Source: DATMER01 sp040349255
GTDB taxonomy: Bacteria; Acidobacteriota; Thermoanaerobaculia; Multivoradales; UBA5704
Direction: 5' to 3'
Assembly: GCA_040349255.1 (NCBI GenBank)
Contig: JBEQUE010000082.1
Location: 1 to 64,000 of the forward strand
Length of the DNA: 64,000 nt
Shown here: one piece after another, positions 63,559 to 64,000 of the stretch
Numbering within the stretch: the stretch's first letter is position 1
Layout of the letters: every line of letters begins with the position of its first letter
Program-made: the position numbers and the translations under genes
The notes under the pieces: generated by a model
Seen by the model: only the letters and a program-made list of their open reading frames with translations
Database searches by the model: none
Told to the model about the DNA's origin: nothing

Positions 63559-64000
63559 GGGAGAGGCGCGTCGAGCACGTCCGAGAAGAGGGTCAGGACC
63601 CGGAACGTGAGCCCCCAGATGGAAGAGTCCTGGAAGCGGATGGCTGGATAGAGCAGACGCCTGCCGTCGCGCTCCCACTCCAGGCTGCCCATGTTGCGCG
63701 CGTCCCAGAGATAGCCGAGCGGAATCCAGAACGCCTCGGCCACCTCGTGGTTGGGGAGGAACGGCGCCAGCTCCTCCCCGAGGTAGTAGACGAACGGCGA
63801 CAGGATCATCCGCCGGTCGTCCTTGCCTCCGAGCCGGACCAGGACGTCCGAAAGCGGTCCGAGCCAGTGCGAGTCGTCCAGCGCGAGGCCGACCTCCTCC
63901 AGGGTCTCGCGCTCGGCCGCGGCCCGCGGATGCGGATCGGTCGGGTCCCATCGCCCGCCGGGCAGCGCCATGTGGCCGGACCACGGATCGAGCGGATGCT
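63525..64000 (-). CDS. Nudix hydrolase, CoA pyrophosphatase type (5' end missing, right edge)
   Basis: The visible part has 157 residues and continues past the right edge. HPLDPWSGHMALPGG leads into the Nudix box (AAERETLEEVGL), the pattern of NudL-type CoA pyrophosphatases, which cleave CoA and acyl-CoA. The C-terminal part WGLTFRVLTLFSDVLD is normal for the group. The ATG at 63971 lies inside the domain and is not the real start. It converges with, and overlaps by 34 bases, the GT39-like gene. Confidence 0.88.
   Translation of the reverse strand, partial: HPLDPWSGHMALPGGRWDPTDPHPRAAAERETLEEVGLALDDSHWLGPLSDVLVRLGGKDDRRMILSPFVYYLGEELAPFLPNHEVAEAFWIPLGYLWDARNMGSLEWERDGRRLLYPAIRFQDSSIWGLTFRVLTLFSDVLDAPLPHLEEIPGLGR

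Overview
This window is 64 kb of very GC-rich bacterial chromosome; one 60-base line I counted at 30241-30300 is 77% G+C. Genes are tightly packed on both strands and many neighbours overlap by 4 bases (ATGA or GTGA). The gene families suggest a diderm Acidobacteriota-like heterotroph, perhaps near Thermoanaerobaculia. They include an Oar-type TonB receptor with an N-terminal carboxypeptidase-regulatory domain, a Ser/Thr kinase with TPRs, a secreted matrixin with a small partner, a very large sortilin-like beta-propeller protein, a UbiD decarboxylase and an LPxTA protein with its sortase. The placement is inference: there is no rRNA or other marker gene, and I saw no tRNA.

Layout. 1-6156 (minus): penicillin-acylase-like hydrolase, MoxR ATPase (frameshifted), DUF58 and DUF4129 proteins in one operon. 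6203-14443: UbiD decarboxylase, a DUF4442/SDR pair, a cysteine-synthase-like enzyme, an unknown membrane protein, and an SrkA-like kinase head to head with an ATP-dependent DNA ligase. 14457-20252: GspE/PilB-type ATPase, FHA/sigma-54-type regulator and Ser/Thr kinase. 20249-24102 (minus): an unknown protein, then a secreted matrixin with a small secreted partner. 24286-27374: EttA, then a sortase substrate and its sortase with a candidate sigma-54 promoter in front and an intrinsic terminator between them. 27378-34777: DinB, a PaaZ/BoxD-like aldehyde dehydrogenase, a TMEM43-like protein, an AlkZ-like protein and the TonB receptor. 34872-44466 (mostly minus): tandem FKBP, spermidine-synthase-like enzyme, TMTC-like TPR protein, sulfite oxidase, cysteine dioxygenase, arginine decarboxylase, lipoprotein methyltransferase, 5'-nucleotidase and a [2Fe-2S] ferredoxin. 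44527-47367: sulfatase, adenosine deaminase and an H-NS-family protein.

An accessory island spans about 47.4-52.3 kb. It has lower G+C (one 60-base line at 50281-50340 is 30%), an array of about 16 degenerate 20-bp repeats, a multi-hairpin stretch, a decayed DUF1016/YhcG gene, and a three-gene operon (Mrr-like nuclease, small middle protein, DUF2326 ABC ATPase) that matches the ABC-three-component class of conflict systems. Beyond it are an antitoxin with no toxin, an alpha/beta hydrolase, an Rpn-like nuclease and a rhodanese with an in-frame TGA. That TGA is best explained as selenocysteine. The window ends with the propeller protein, a DUF4143 ATPase, a two-component system, a GT39-like membrane protein and a Nudix hydrolase cut by the right edge.

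Promoters. Many genes have a TANNNT hexamer 6-10 bases before the start codon and no ribosome-binding site, so leaderless transcripts look common here. In two divergent pairs the opposing hexamers share their central TA, which is the geometry of a symmetric bidirectional promoter.
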